Shown here: positions 1 through 8,062 of the stretch, piece by piece
Numbering within the stretch: position 1 is the first letter of the stretch
How the letters are laid out: every line of letters starts with the position of its first letter
NCBI RefSeq assembly: GCF_001428105.1
Contig: NZ_LMSJ01000045.1
Coordinates: 300,318-364,317 of the forward strand
Length of the DNA: 64,000 bases
From: Paenibacillus sp. Soil766
GTDB lineage: Bacteria > Bacillota > Bacilli > Paenibacillales > NBRC-103111
Direction: 5' to 3'
Translations under genes and position numbers: made by a program
The notes under the pieces: model-generated
What the model was told of the DNA's origin: nothing
Databases searched by the model: none
Seen by the model: the letters and a program-made list of their open reading frames with translations, nothing else

Positions 1-198
1 ATCCGCAGCGGTGATGCTCAGTTCGTTGTGAACACTTTAACTAAGGGCAAAACGCCTGAGCGTGACGGCTTCCGTATTCGACGTGAAGCAGTAGAGAACG
101 GTGTTGTGTGTATGACATCGCTTGATACTGTAAGAGCGCTAGTGAATATGCTTGAAGCCATCAACTTCTCCTCACGTGCAATGCCAATACATGTCTAA
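1..198 (+). CDS. carB: Carbamoyl-phosphate synthase large subunit, C-terminal end (partial)
   Basis: The reading frame enters from the left edge and gives the last 65 residues of the protein. The run [18 protein letters not shown] is typical of the C-terminal MGS-like allosteric domain of CarB/PyrAB. The enzyme makes carbamoyl phosphate from glutamine, bicarbonate and ATP for pyrimidine and arginine synthesis. The stop is TAA at 196-198. pyrF follows 15 bases later, so this is the end of a pyrimidine operon. The start lies outside the window. Confidence 0.93.
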   Translation: MRSGDAQFVVNTLTKGKTPERDGFRIRREAVENGVVCMTSLDTVRALVNMLEAINFSSRAMPIHV

Positions 199-213
199 AG
201 GATGGTGCCAACC

Positions 214-945
214 ATGAGTACGTTAACTCGTAATGATGTTACCGGACGCATTATGGTCGCCTTGGACTACGCGAATGCGGAAAGTGCTGAAGGGCTGCTT
301 AAGCAGCTTGAAGGCATCCCGTGTTATGTAAAGGTAGGAATGCAGCTGTTTTATGCTGCAGGTCCTACCTTTGTCGCGAGTCTGAAGGATCGCGGCTATA
401 AGGTGTTCCTCGACGTGAAGATGCATGACATTCCGAACACGGTCAAGGGTGGCGCGGAGAGTGTGACGCGCCTTGGGGTTGATGTGTTCAATGTGCATGC
501 AGCCGGAGGCAAGTACATGATGGAGGCAGCCTTGGAGGGTGTCGACAAGGGGCTAGCCCTAGGGTCATCAGTACGCCCGATCGTGATCGGCGTGACGCAA
601 TTGACTAGCACCTCGCAGCAGGTGCTGAATGAGGAGATCGGCCTTGCCGGTACAACCGAGCAGGCCGTCATTCGCTACGCCCGCTTGGCGCATGCCGCGG
701 GGTTGCAAGGCGTTGTCGCGTCACCGCTTGAGGTGACGGCGATTAAGGCGGCGTGCGGTGACGGCTTCGTCACCGTGACGCCAGGCATCCGCCCGGCGGG
801 TGCTGACGTAGGCGACCAGTCGCGCATCATGACGCCGGCTGAGGCGTTCGCGCAGGGGACGGACTACGTCGTGATCGGGCGACCGATCACAGGCGCAGCG
901 GACCCAAGAGCAGCGATTGAAGCGATTATCGCGTCAATCGTCTAG
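214..945 (+). CDS. pyrF: Orotidine 5'-phosphate decarboxylase
   Basis: The enzyme converts OMP to UMP, the last step of de novo pyrimidine synthesis. The N-terminus has MVALDYAN, and the catalytic segment FLDVKMHDIPNTV carries the Asp-x-Lys-x-x-Asp signature of the OMP decarboxylase barrel. The end has the phosphate-binding TPGIRP and VIGRPIT segments. I start it at the ATG at 214 because the AAAGGATGG ribosome-binding-like sequence overlaps the alternative ATG at 202. It lies between carB and pyrE. From about position 560 on, the gene is clearly richer in G+C than its neighbours, which may be local drift. Confidence 0.95.
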   Translation: MSTLTRNDVTGRIMVALDYANAESAEGLLKQLEGIPCYVKVGMQLFYAAGPTFVASLKDRGYKVFLDVKMHDIPNTVKGGAESVTRLGVDVFNVHAAGGKYMMEAALEGVDKGLALGSSVRPIVIGVTQLTSTSQQVLNEEIGLAGTTEQAVIRYARLAHAAGLQGVVASPLEVTAIKAACGDGFVTVTPGIRPAGADVGDQSRIMTPAEAFAQGTDYVVIGRPITGAADPRAAIEAIIASIV

Positions 946-993
946 GTGTAGGTTCACTTAAATCGATCTAACATTGAAAGGAACGGTGAGCGT

Positions 994-1635
994 ATGAGTA
1001 AGCTCGAAACAATCGCACAGCATATTGCAGCGTCGTTATTAGATATTGAAGCAGTGGCTCTTCGTCCACAGCAACCTTTTACATGGACATCGGGACTGAA
1101 ATCTCCGATTTATTGTGATAATCGTTTGACCATGTCTCACCCTGCAATTCGTGAAGCAATTGCGGATGGGTTCGTTGCCTTGATTAAGGAGAAATTCCCT
1201 GAAGCAGAGGTTGTGGCAGGAACAGCAACAGCTGGAATTCCTCATGCGGCTTGGGTAGCTCAGAAGCTAGGTCTTCCGATGATCTACATTCGCGACAAAG
1301 CGAAAGGTCATGGCAAAGAGAACTTGATTGAAGGCACAGTAAAACCAGGTCAAAAAGTCATCGTCATCGAAGACTTGATTTCCACAGGAGGCAGCTCGCT
1401 GAAAGCAGCAGTTGCGGTAAAAGACGCAGGCGCTGTAGCACTCGGTGTCCTCGCGATATTCTCTTATCAGCTTGATAAAGCGACGGATGCGTTCGCGGCG
1501 GCTGACATGCCTCTTCACACGCTTTCTAACTACTCGACATTACTTGAGGTAGCTTTGGAAAAAGGGAAGATCCAGCAAGCGGATATGGAACTCTTGCGTT
1601 CTTGGAGAGTTAATCCATCTGCTTACGGCGTATAA
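994..1635 (+). CDS. pyrE: Orotate phosphoribosyltransferase
   Basis: The enzyme joins orotate to PRPP to form OMP, the substrate of the upstream PyrF. The PRPP-binding loop is visible as VIVIEDLISTGGSS (around residues 122-135), and KAKGHGKENLIEG matches the catalytic flexible loop. The length of 213 residues is normal. The start has a clear GAAAGGAACGGTGAGC leader. It is the last gene of the pyrimidine operon here. In B. subtilis pyrK and pyrD lie between the carbamoyl-phosphate synthase genes and pyrF; they are absent here. Confidence 0.95.
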   Translation: MSKLETIAQHIAASLLDIEAVALRPQQPFTWTSGLKSPIYCDNRLTMSHPAIREAIADGFVALIKEKFPEAEVVAGTATAGIPHAAWVAQKLGLPMIYIRDKAKGHGKENLIEGTVKPGQKVIVIEDLISTGGSSLKAAVAVKDAGAVALGVLAIFSYQLDKATDAFAAADMPLHTLSNYSTLLEVALEKGKIQQADMELLRSWRVNPSAYGV

Positions 1636-1792
1636 TTGGTTGCTTCTGTGACGAGATTTGACGAATGGTGTAGGATTCCTCTATACTAAAGTGGTCTTGT
1701 AACAGACGACAAGATTTTGCGAAACCGTGTTGGTTACCGTTCGATCGGCACCGCACTGGAATGCAAATCTTGAAATTGGTTTATAATTTGAA

Positions 1793-1829
1793 GAAGCTCT
1801 ACCTTTTCGCAAAGGTGAGCTTCTTTTTT
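1793..1829 (+). terminator. Intrinsic terminator after pyrE
   Basis: A 13-bp stem with one bulged base (GAAGCTC and ACCTTT pairing with AAAGGT and GAGCTTC) closes a TCGC loop and is followed by TTCTTTTTT. It ends the pyrimidine operon and abuts the stop of the convergent LysR gene. Confidence 0.85.
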
Positions 1830-2710
1830 CATTCCTCGGATTGTTTAGTCAACAATTGAATAAATGCTTGTAAGGGTTGTGACATCCATTTTTTCGGATG
1901 CAGCACGAGCTGTAAGTCCATTGAAAGTTGGTTATGCGTAAAAGGAAGCTGCCCAAGCTTTCCGAGGGCTAGCTCATTCGCTACTGTGATTCGAGGTAAC
2001 AAGGCGATGCCTAAGCCGCTCATCACACATTGTTTGATGGCTTCAACATTGCCTAATTCGAAACCGATTTGTAAGGCGATGGCATTGTCTTTCAATAATC
2101 TTTCAAACTTGCCTCGATAGATACATCCTTCTTCGGTGACAATAAATTCCGTATTACCCAGGTCAGCAAGTTGAATATCCGATTGTTGCGTTAAAGGGTG
2201 ATCTAAGGGTGCAACGAGGACGAGTTGTTCTTCACGGACACTTGTACAAGCAAGAGAGGGATCAGCCGGATATTGATCTAATAGAAGGCCAATATCATAA
2301 TCTCCTTCTTTAACCTTTGTGAGAATGGAGGCTTCACTGTCAGGAAAGAGCTGAATATTTAACCCCGGATACAGTTGTTTAAGCTTATGTAAAAAAGGTG
2401 GCAGATAATAGGCTGCTAACGAGTTTATGGTCCCGATAGTCAACGTTCCGCTAATTTGATTGGCGATCATTTCCTTGGATTGATCATAGAGTTCTAACAA
2501 TTGTTGCGTTATTACAAGTAAGCTTTCTCCAGGTGGAGTCAATCGTAACTGTCGTCCGTACCTTTCGAATAAAGGGACACCATATTCACGTTCTAACTTT
2601 TGAATTTGCATTGTAATGCTCGATTGCGCATATCCCAATTCCTCTGCAGCACGTGTGAAGCTTTTCTTACGGGCAACCTCTCGAAAGGTGCGGAAATACG
2701 TCAGATCCAT
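1829..2710 (-). CDS. LysR family transcriptional regulator
   Basis: The N-terminal 60 residues form a LysR winged helix-turn-helix (SFTRAAEELGYAQSSITMQIQKLE), followed by a substrate-binding-like effector domain with the usual DIGLLLDQ and GLGIALLP segments. The start is the ATG at 2710, which has a strong AAAAGGAGG upstream; a longer frame to 2755 has no such site. The gene is divergent from a DapA-family lyase with about 120 bp between them, the classic layout for a LysR protein controlling its neighbour and itself. The effector is unknown. Confidence 0.88.
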   Translation of the reverse strand: MDLTYFRTFREVARKKSFTRAAEELGYAQSSITMQIQKLEREYGVPLFERYGRQLRLTPPGESLLVITQQLLELYDQSKEMIANQISGTLTIGTINSLAAYYLPPFLHKLKQLYPGLNIQLFPDSEASILTKVKEGDYDIGLLLDQYPADPSLACTSVREEQLVLVAPLDHPLTQQSDIQLADLGNTEFIVTEEGCIYRGKFERLLKDNAIALQIGFELGNVEAIKQCVMSGLGIALLPRITVANELALGKLGQLPFTHNQLSMDLQLVLHPKKWMSQPLQAFIQLLTKQSEE

Positions 2711-2831
2711 GGATAGCCTCCTTTTGTTATCAATATTTTTGATGAGTTCTATCATTTATTATAGCTAACTGTGATGAATAGTTCCATGCTAAAGTAAATG
2801 TACAAACAAACGAGGCAGGGAGATGGTTGTT

Positions 2832-3707
2832 ATGCTAAAAGAACAAGATTTACAGGGGTTATATGTACCCATCGTCACACCATTTGATGAAGAGTTTGAA
2901 GTGGATGCAGCATCCTTTTATAATCAGGCTTATAATTTGTTTCAAGATGAAATAGATGGATTAGTTGTCAATGGAACTACGGGGGAATCACCAACCATTA
3001 CGAAAGACGAGTTGGGGGTCTTATTCGCTACAGCTCAAGCCGCTCGCGACGCAGCTCATGTTAATGTGCCTTTAATCGTAGGAACAGGAACGAACGATAC
3101 ACGTTCAACAGTGAGAAAAACAGAAGAAGCAGGGAAACTTGGTGCAGAAGCAGCATTAGTTGTGGTTCCCTATTACAACAGACCTAGTCAACAGGGGATT
3201 ATTGAACATTTTCGTCAGGTAGCGGGAGTCGGTGTACCGGTTATCTTATATGATGTACCTCATCGCACAGGCGTGACGCTTGAGCTTGATACGGTTCGAA
3301 CCATCCTAGATATCGATGGGGTCATTGGGATGAAGGATAGCACACCTAACACGGGGCTTGTTACGGAACTATCAAGACTGGGCTCAAAACCTATTCTGTG
3401 TGGCGAGGACACTTTGCTGTATGCAGCCCTGCAGGCTGGTGCCAAAGGGGTTATGAGTGCTTCAGCTAATGTGGAGACGGAGAGGTTTGTTTCTTTTATC
3501 CGGAACTTTGTTAGTGGGGCTCATGAGGACAGTCGACGTGAATTCGAGGAGTTACTTCCGCTGATTCGTCTCTTATTCCAAGAGCCGAATCCAGCTCCGA
3601 TCAAATGGCTGCTTCATCAACAAGGAGTAATCGACTCTGGGGCATTACGATTGCCGCTTTTACCAGTAACAGAGGGATTACAAGCTAGATTAGCCGCTTA
3701 TCTGTAA
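2832..3707 (+). CDS. DapA/N-acetylneuraminate lyase family aldolase
   Basis: This is a Schiff-base-forming pyruvate-dependent lyase or synthase of the DHDPS family, about 291 residues. Visible landmarks are NGTTGESPT (pyruvate carboxylate binding), VVPYYNRPSQ (catalytic Tyr), YDVPHRTG (the Arg position) and VIGMKDSTPN (Schiff-base Lys). The ATG at 2832 is preferred over 2823 because AGGCAGGGAG sits nine bases upstream. It is divergent from a LysR gene and followed after 18 bases by a Rid-family gene. No other lysine-pathway gene is nearby, so it may be a catabolic paralogue instead of the housekeeping dihydrodipicolinate synthase. Confidence 0.85.
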   Translation: MLKEQDLQGLYVPIVTPFDEEFEVDAASFYNQAYNLFQDEIDGLVVNGTTGESPTITKDELGVLFATAQAARDAAHVNVPLIVGTGTNDTRSTVRKTEEAGKLGAEAALVVVPYYNRPSQQGIIEHFRQVAGVGVPVILYDVPHRTGVTLELDTVRTILDIDGVIGMKDSTPNTGLVTELSRLGSKPILCGEDTLLYAALQAGAKGVMSASANVETERFVSFIRNFVSGAHEDSRREFEELLPLIRLLFQEPNPAPIKWLLHQQGVIDSGALRLPLLPVTEGLQARLAAYL

Positions 3708-3725
3708 AAGCGAGGAGCGATTTGA

Positions 3726-4121
3726 GTGATAAATCGAAAAAGAGTGTTTACGGGATCACCATGGGAGCCAGTGGTTGGTTATTGTCGAGCCATTCGCGTA
3801 GGTGATCGCATCGAGGTTGCTGGAACGACAGCTATGAAAGACGGCGAGGTTGTTGGTGTGGGCAATGCATATGAGCAAACGCGGTTCATCCTTCAAACGA
3901 TTGATCAGGCGCTTCAAGAGCTCGGCGCACAGCTATCTGATGTGGTGCGAACAAGGATGTTCGTGACGGATATCTCGCTATGGGAAGAGTTCGGCAGGGC
4001 GCATGGGGAGTTTTTCCGTGACGTTCAGCCGGTTGCGACGATGGTCGAAGTGAAAGCACTGATTGACCCGCGATTGTTGATTGAGATTGAGGTAGAAGCG
4101 ATTGTGGCGATGGATGAATAG
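3726..4121 (+). CDS. Rid family (YjgF/YER057c/UK114) protein
   Basis: A 131-residue single-domain Rid protein. Family landmarks are VAGTTA, YEQTRFILQTIDQALQELGA, VVRTRMFVTDIS and the C-terminal LIEIEVEAIV strand. RidA proteins hydrolyse reactive enamine/imine intermediates such as 2-aminoacrylate using an Arg near the C-terminus. Here that stretch reads ALIDPRLLIEIE, which does not align cleanly with the archetypal Arg, so deaminase activity is uncertain. The start is GTG at 3726 with GAGGAGCG upstream. Co-transcription with the DapA-like gene suggests it may deal with imine by-products of that enzyme. Confidence 0.85.
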   Translation: MINRKRVFTGSPWEPVVGYCRAIRVGDRIEVAGTTAMKDGEVVGVGNAYEQTRFILQTIDQALQELGAQLSDVVRTRMFVTDISLWEEFGRAHGEFFRDVQPVATMVEVKALIDPRLLIEIEVEAIVAMDE

Positions 4122-4596
4122 AGAGTAGAGAGTAGAGAGAAGTGTGTAATGTGTGGAGGGCGGAGTAGAGTAGAGTAGTCATTAAGTGTCCGAGTGACGA
4201 ATGTGAGTTGAGTGGAGCATAGTATGATGTAGGAAGTTTAAGTATGGAGTAATTGAAAAGTGAAGACTTTAGCGGATTGATGGATTTTCTCCATCTAATT
4301 TCTCAAATTTCAAGTGTTAATATGGAATAGATGGAAAATGTGCAGCTAATTTCAGCTGGTTTGATCATAATCTTCGTATTCGTCAAGATTAGCTGTATGA
4401 AAACCATTTATTTCTATTATTTTAAAATAAAATCGTCCGTTTTAGCTGTATTTTTTCCGTTTAAATGGGAGAAAAACCACGATTGTACGCGGTGTTACCC
4501 AAACGACTAACAAAAAAAGCGCTACACCTCACTAACATCCGATTATTTTTTCGGCGAGTAGGGAGGAGTAGCGCTTATTCATTTGACGAGTGGTGG
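4122..4596. other. 475-bp intergenic region, AT-rich with small dyads
   Basis: No convincing gene is visible. The left end is a run of degenerate TAGAGAG/TAGAGTAG units (4122-4177). The centre holds a small dyad GATGGATTTTCTCCATC (about 4279-4295) and two copies of TTAGCTGTAT (near 4388 and 4442). The right end holds the terminator of the minus-strand acetyltransferase gene. This may be a degenerate dispersed intergenic element. Confidence 0.5.
4511..4577 (-). terminator. Intrinsic terminator of the GNAT gene
   Basis: An inverted repeat with outer arms AGCGCTAC and GTAGCGCT (4518-4575) is extended by an imperfect stem. Read on the minus strand it is followed by TTTTTTTG, which fits termination of the acetyltransferase gene ending at 4597. 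Confidence 0.75.
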
Positions 4597-5100
4597 CTAA
4601 CCCACACGTTTACCTAAAATGATCAAATCCCGCTCAACGCCATCTAACTCAGCGACGCCAGGCAAATGCGCCCAATTCGTGAATCCGAATTTGCGAAAAA
4701 GCTGCAGGCTCGGCTCATTATGCCCGAAAATAAAGCCTAATAATGATTTAAGTCCCATCTTGGGACTAGCCTCAAGCGCTTGTTCCATCAAATATCGCCC
4801 GATCCCTTGGCCTCGATAGGCTTCATCTACATAAATACTAACTTCCGCCGTAGCGTTATAGGCGGGACGCCCATAGAAGGATTGAAAACTCAGCCAGCCA
4901 CAGATGCCGTTCTCATTTTCAAGCACCCATAAAGGACGGAAATCAGCAGAGTGTTCGTGAAACCAGTGCTCACGTGAAGCAGTTGTGACGGGCTCCGTAT
5001 CGGCAGTAACCATGCGTCCTGCAATTGTGGAATTGTAAATACGTACGATTTCTGCTAAATCTTCCAATTGTGCATCACGCATGTGTAATTGATTCCCCAT
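4597..5100 (-). CDS. GNAT family N-acetyltransferase (phosphinothricin acetyltransferase-like)
   Basis: A 167-residue acetyl-CoA-dependent transferase. The acetyl-CoA pyrophosphate loop is visible as [14 protein letters not shown] (around residues 93-106), preceded by the AEVSIYVDE beta strand. The early segment [20 protein letters not shown] and the late [14 protein letters not shown] are characteristic of the PAT/YncA subgroup that acetylates small amines such as phosphinothricin or methionine derivatives. The substrate cannot be read from sequence. The start has AAAAGGAG ten bases upstream. It lies 28 bases downstream of the M20 dipeptidase gene and is probably co-transcribed with it. Confidence 0.85.
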   Translation of the reverse strand: MGNQLHMRDAQLEDLAEIVRIYNSTIAGRMVTADTEPVTTASREHWFHEHSADFRPLWVLENENGICGWLSFQSFYGRPAYNATAEVSIYVDEAYRGQGIGRYLMEQALEASPKMGLKSLLGFIFGHNEPSLQLFRKFGFTNWAHLPGVAELDGVERDLIILGKRVG

Positions 5101-5128
5101 AGAAGATACTCCTTTTACTCTAGTTAAG

Positions 5129-6535
5129 TTAGGTTTGGTTAGATTCTGTTGTAGTTGTCGTTGCAGCCAACTCAGCTAGCTTCAACCAGTAACGACTAAT
5201 CGTCTCTGTCCCATTGTCCCAATTCATCAAATGGAAATGCTCATTAGGAGCATGAAGATTTTCTCCTGGCAGCCCAAAGCCCATCAATACCACAGGTGCA
5301 TGTAAAACACGACCAAGAACCTCAACAATCGGAATGGAACCTCCGCTGCGCGTATAGACAGGCCATTCGCTAAAAGTTTCTTCATAAGCTTCTGCTGCTG
5401 CTACCATAACAGGTTCATCAATAGGTGTAATAAATGGATTCCCTCGCAATTGGCGATCTAACGAAAGCGACACGCCAGGGAGTGATTGTGCATGAATATG
5501 AGCTTCCACCAGATCCATAATTTCCTCAGGAACCTGAGCAGCGACTAGGCGACATGCAATTTTGGCAGTAGCCCGATTCGGAATGATTGGTTTAATTCCC
5601 TCCCCCTGGAAGCCGCCGCTAACTGACGTGATTTCAAGTGTAGGCCGGGACGTCGTTTGTTCGTAAAAGGAGAAGCCTTGCTCCCCATAAAGCTCTGAGA
5701 CGTTCAAGTTTGTGCGAACCTTGCTTTCATCAGGCTCCACTTGCTTGAACGATTCGCGCTCTTTGTCCGAGAGCTCGATAACACGGTCATAGAACCCTTG
5801 TACGGCTACACGTCCTTGCTCGTCATGGAAGGAGCTAAGGAGCTTGCTCATTGCGTGAATAGGGTTTTGTACCGCACCGCCGAAAAGACCAGAATGCAGA
5901 TCACTATTAGCACCATCGATGGTGATTTCGAATCCGGCTAAGCCCCGAAGTCCATACATAAGTGCTGGTTTACCAGGACCGTGCATTTGCGTGTCGGATA
6001 GTACGATGGAGTCAGCTTGCAATTTAGCAGCATGCTCTTCAACAAAGGCAGGAAGATGCTTACTAGCAATTTCCTCTTCACCCTCGATGCAGAATTTCAC
6101 GTTGACCGGAAGCGAGCCCTGGGTTTGTAGAAAAGCTTCAACAACCTTGACATATAAAAGCAATTGGCCTTTGTCATCCGTACTTCCGCGTCCGAACAGC
6201 TTATTATCACGGATTATGGGTTCAAAAGGAGGCGTTTCCCACAACTCTAATGGCTCAGCAGGTTGTACATCATAATGGCCATAAATCAGTACCGTCGGTT
6301 TGCCGGGGGCATGCAACCAATCTGCATATACAACTGGATGGCCTTTCGTAGGCATTATTTCTATGTTTTCGAGTCCGGCCTTTTGTAATGATTGCGCGGT
6401 CCATTCCGCGCATTTCAACATATCCGGTTGGTGCTGGGCAACTGCACTTATGCTTGGAATTCGCAAAAATGCCATCAGTTCCTCTATGTGTTTTTCTCTA
6501 TGTGTTTGCAAGTAACTTTTGATTGATTCGATCAT
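5129..6535 (-). CDS. M20 family dipeptidase/metallopeptidase
   Basis: A 468-residue zinc-dependent exopeptidase of the M20 family, probably cytosolic. Metal-site landmarks are [10 protein letters not shown] (His and Asp), [11 protein letters not shown] (bridging Asp) and [10 protein letters not shown] (catalytic Glu-Glu), with a late [16 protein letters not shown] segment carrying the last His ligand. The dimerisation domain lies in between (around 190-340). The family includes carnosinase-like dipeptidases. The start has AAAAAAGGAG upstream. It is the first gene of a probable two-gene unit with the GNAT gene. Confidence 0.9.
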   Translation of the reverse strand: MIESIKSYLQTHREKHIEELMAFLRIPSISAVAQHQPDMLKCAEWTAQSLQKAGLENIEIMPTKGHPVVYADWLHAPGKPTVLIYGHYDVQPAEPLELWETPPFEPIIRDNKLFGRGSTDDKGQLLLYVKVVEAFLQTQGSLPVNVKFCIEGEEEIASKHLPAFVEEHAAKLQADSIVLSDTQMHGPGKPALMYGLRGLAGFEITIDGANSDLHSGLFGGAVQNPIHAMSKLLSSFHDEQGRVAVQGFYDRVIELSDKERESFKQVEPDESKVRTNLNVSELYGEQGFSFYEQTTSRPTLEITSVSGGFQGEGIKPIIPNRATAKIACRLVAAQVPEEIMDLVEAHIHAQSLPGVSLSLDRQLRGNPFITPIDEPVMVAAAEAYEETFSEWPVYTRSGGSIPIVEVLGRVLHAPVVLMGFGLPGENLHAPNEHFHLMNWDNGTETISRYWLKLAELAATTTTTESNQT

Positions 6536-6760
6536 GGGTGTATTCTCCTTTTTTCTGTTGCCAAATAGTCTACATCACTTAACTTCCCCAAAAACAGGGA
6601 AAATCCTGCTATACTTGTAAACCGTCACATTTTATTTGTCACATGGTCAAATGAAATGGCATTTGTCATATTCGAGCGTAAGTGAAGTCAGTCTGCTAAT
6701 AAGAGAACCTTATTATGGATAAGCTACAAGTAATGAACTGAATATAATGGAGTGATGAAC

Positions 6761-6925
6761 ATGAACTGGATCTATTGGGCGAAATTATACGATTCGAAGT
6801 TTCAAGCAGGCGTTTTAGCAAAACGTATGGAAGAAGATTGGTGGATCTATGGGTATGAGTGCCCGCAGGAAGTTGAGGTTTATAAGTCGAAGAAGGGACG
6901 CTTTGGCGTCAGATACAATACATAA
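6761..6925 (+). CDS. Small Trp-rich hypothetical protein (54 aa)
   Basis: A short frame starting ATG at 6761 with TGGAG eight bases upstream and ending TAA at 6923-6925. The product begins MNWIYWAKLYDSKFQ and contains EEDWWIYGYECP, so it is rich in Trp and Tyr and has one Cys. No signal peptide or membrane segment is visible. It stands alone between the divergent dipeptidase gene and two tRNA genes. I do not recognise the family. The ribosome binding site and ordered composition support a real gene. Confidence 0.6.
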   Translation: MNWIYWAKLYDSKFQAGVLAKRMEEDWWIYGYECPQEVEVYKSKKGRFGVRYNT

Positions 6926-7014
6926 ACGAATTGATTATGCATAAAATTAACGCTTGACTAAGCCATCGCCGTTAGTGTATATTTATTTTTGTCGCTGTTG
7001 AGCGGCACACATGA

Positions 7015-7091
7015 CGCGGGGTGGAGCAGCTCGGTAGCTCGTCGGGCTCATAACCCGAAGGCCGCAGGTTCAAATCCTGCCCCCGCAACCA
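7015..7091 (+). tRNA. Initiator tRNA-fMet (CAT)
   Basis: A 77-nt cloverleaf with the CCA end encoded. The anticodon loop is CTCATAA. Two hallmarks of the bacterial initiator are visible: an unpaired C1-A72 at the end of the acceptor stem and three consecutive G-C pairs next to the anticodon loop (GGG with CCC). The TTCAAAT T loop is intact. Confidence 0.95.
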
Positions 7092-7101
7092 AATTTCATT
7101 A

Positions 7102-7175
7102 GGGCCTATAGCTCAGTTGGTTAGAGCGGTCGGCTCATAACCGATTGGTCGGGGGTTCGAGTCCCTCTGGGCCCA
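7102..7175 (+). tRNA. tRNA with CAT anticodon, probably tRNA-Ile2 (lysidine-modified)
   Basis: A 74-nt cloverleaf without an encoded CCA. The acceptor stem is GGGCCTA with TGGGCCC, and the anticodon loop is CTCATAA. It is an elongator type because position 1 pairs with 72. C4-G69 and C5-G68 match tRNA-Ile2 in B. subtilis and E. coli, where TilS converts the anticodon C to lysidine; elongator tRNA-Met usually has other pairs there. Automatic tools may label it Met. Confidence 0.85.
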
Positions 7176-7182
7176 TAGCACG

Positions 7183-7210
7183 AAAACCCTTGATAGATAA
7201 GGGTTTTTAT
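7183..7210 (+). terminator. Terminator after the tRNA pair
   Basis: AAAACCCTT and AAGGGTTTT form a short stem with a GATAGAT loop, followed by a T-rich tail. It ends transcription of the two tRNA genes. Confidence 0.75.
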
Positions 7211-7228
7211 TTATTTTAACGACAAAAC

Positions 7229-7269
7229 AAGCCTCTCGTTCACATCAGATTGATGGGAATGAGGGGCTT
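7229..7269 (-). terminator. Hairpin terminator of the membrane protein gene
   Basis: AAGCCTCTCGTTC pairs with GAATGAGGGGCTT with two wobble or mismatch positions, and an inner CATCA/TGATG stem. Read on the minus strand it ends in TTGTTTTG. It follows the stop of the minus-strand membrane protein gene by about 30 bases. Confidence 0.6.
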
Positions 7270-7300
7270 ATATACGTTTGTGCCCACATTACTTTGATAA

Positions 7301-7903
7301 TTATTGCTTCAGCTTTTTCTGTAGGGTCATCCAGATTCTCAAACCCGTCACCCATAGCGTCAACGCTGAGCCAAATCCGATAAAAGTAGACATCGCTATG
7401 AAAGTTACATTGCCGATCGTAGCGTTAAGAGGTAAGAAAAATGAAATGATGCCTAGCATACTCATGACAATTCCCGTACTATAATAAAATTTTTCTCGAA
7501 ACAATTGAGCTAAAGGAAAAAAATGAATGCCAACAATGATTGCCATGATAGGGAAAAAGACTTGAAAATGATCGATTGTATGACAAATGACACTTGCAAG
7601 AAAGATCGCAATACCTTCCAACCCAAATATGAATCCAAATTTTTGATTTATTCGCTTCGAAACTTCCCTTTCCTTTGGCGTAACGGTATGATTCATGCTG
7701 CGAGATGTAATAAATAGTGAAATGGCTCCGAACAGTAAGATGACTGTCATAATAATTGAAAGAACAAGTGGCCATGGAGCAACAAGTTGATGTGAACCAA
7801 CAATACCAATGGACGCCCAAAGCGCACCAAAGAAAGTCATGAACATGACGCCATTTGCTGCCCCTATGACAGCTGATTTAGACATTTTTACAAATTCACT
7901 CAA
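7301..7903 (-). CDS. Six-helix membrane protein, unknown function
   Basis: A 200-residue integral membrane protein. Hydrophobic segments appear at about residues 12-35, 42-64, 93-108, 112-128, 140-160 and 164-190. GIHFFPLAQLF is a distinctive motif in the middle. I do not recognise a named family and see no catalytic residues. The likely start is TTG at 7903, with TAGGAG about 11 bases upstream; an internal ATG six codons in has no visible ribosome binding site. It is divergent from the 8-13 kb ABC/two-component module. Role unknown. Confidence 0.7.
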   Translation of the reverse strand: MSEFVKMSKSAVIGAANGVMFMTFFGALWASIGIVGSHQLVAPWPLVLSIIMTVILLFGAISLFITSRSMNHTVTPKEREVSKRINQKFGFIFGLEGIAIFLASVICHTIDHFQVFFPIMAIIVGIHFFPLAQLFREKFYYSTGIVMSMLGIISFFLPLNATIGNVTFIAMSTFIGFGSALTLWVTGLRIWMTLQKKLKQ

Positions 7904-7973
7904 TATTCATCAGACTCCTATCATTCAAATTTAGTTTCTGCACAGTCGTGGAAAGAGTTAATACTTTGTTAAT

Positions 7974-8032
7974 AATCCATTTAGATGGATTCAATAAGCG
8001 TATACTAAAATAACTAGTAAGGAAACGTTTCC
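7974..8032 (+). promoter_or_regulatory. Promoter region of the 8-13 kb module with two palindromes
   Basis: A -10 hexamer TATACT lies at 8001-8006; the -35 is weak. A perfect inverted repeat AATCCAT-TTAG-ATGGATT (7974-7991) covers the -35 position, and a perfect 12-bp palindrome GGAAACGTTTCC (8021-8032) lies between promoter and ribosome binding site. The second resembles a degenerate cre site. Both are candidate operators, possibly for the response regulator of this operon or for CcpA. Confidence 0.55.
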
Positions 8033-8062
8033 CGCAAATTGTTTGAAAAAAGGAGAAGAGAA

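Noticed and set aside
4122-4177. TAGAGAG-type repeats as a minisatellite
   Set aside because: The units are short and irregular, with no consistent period; it reads as low-complexity sequence.
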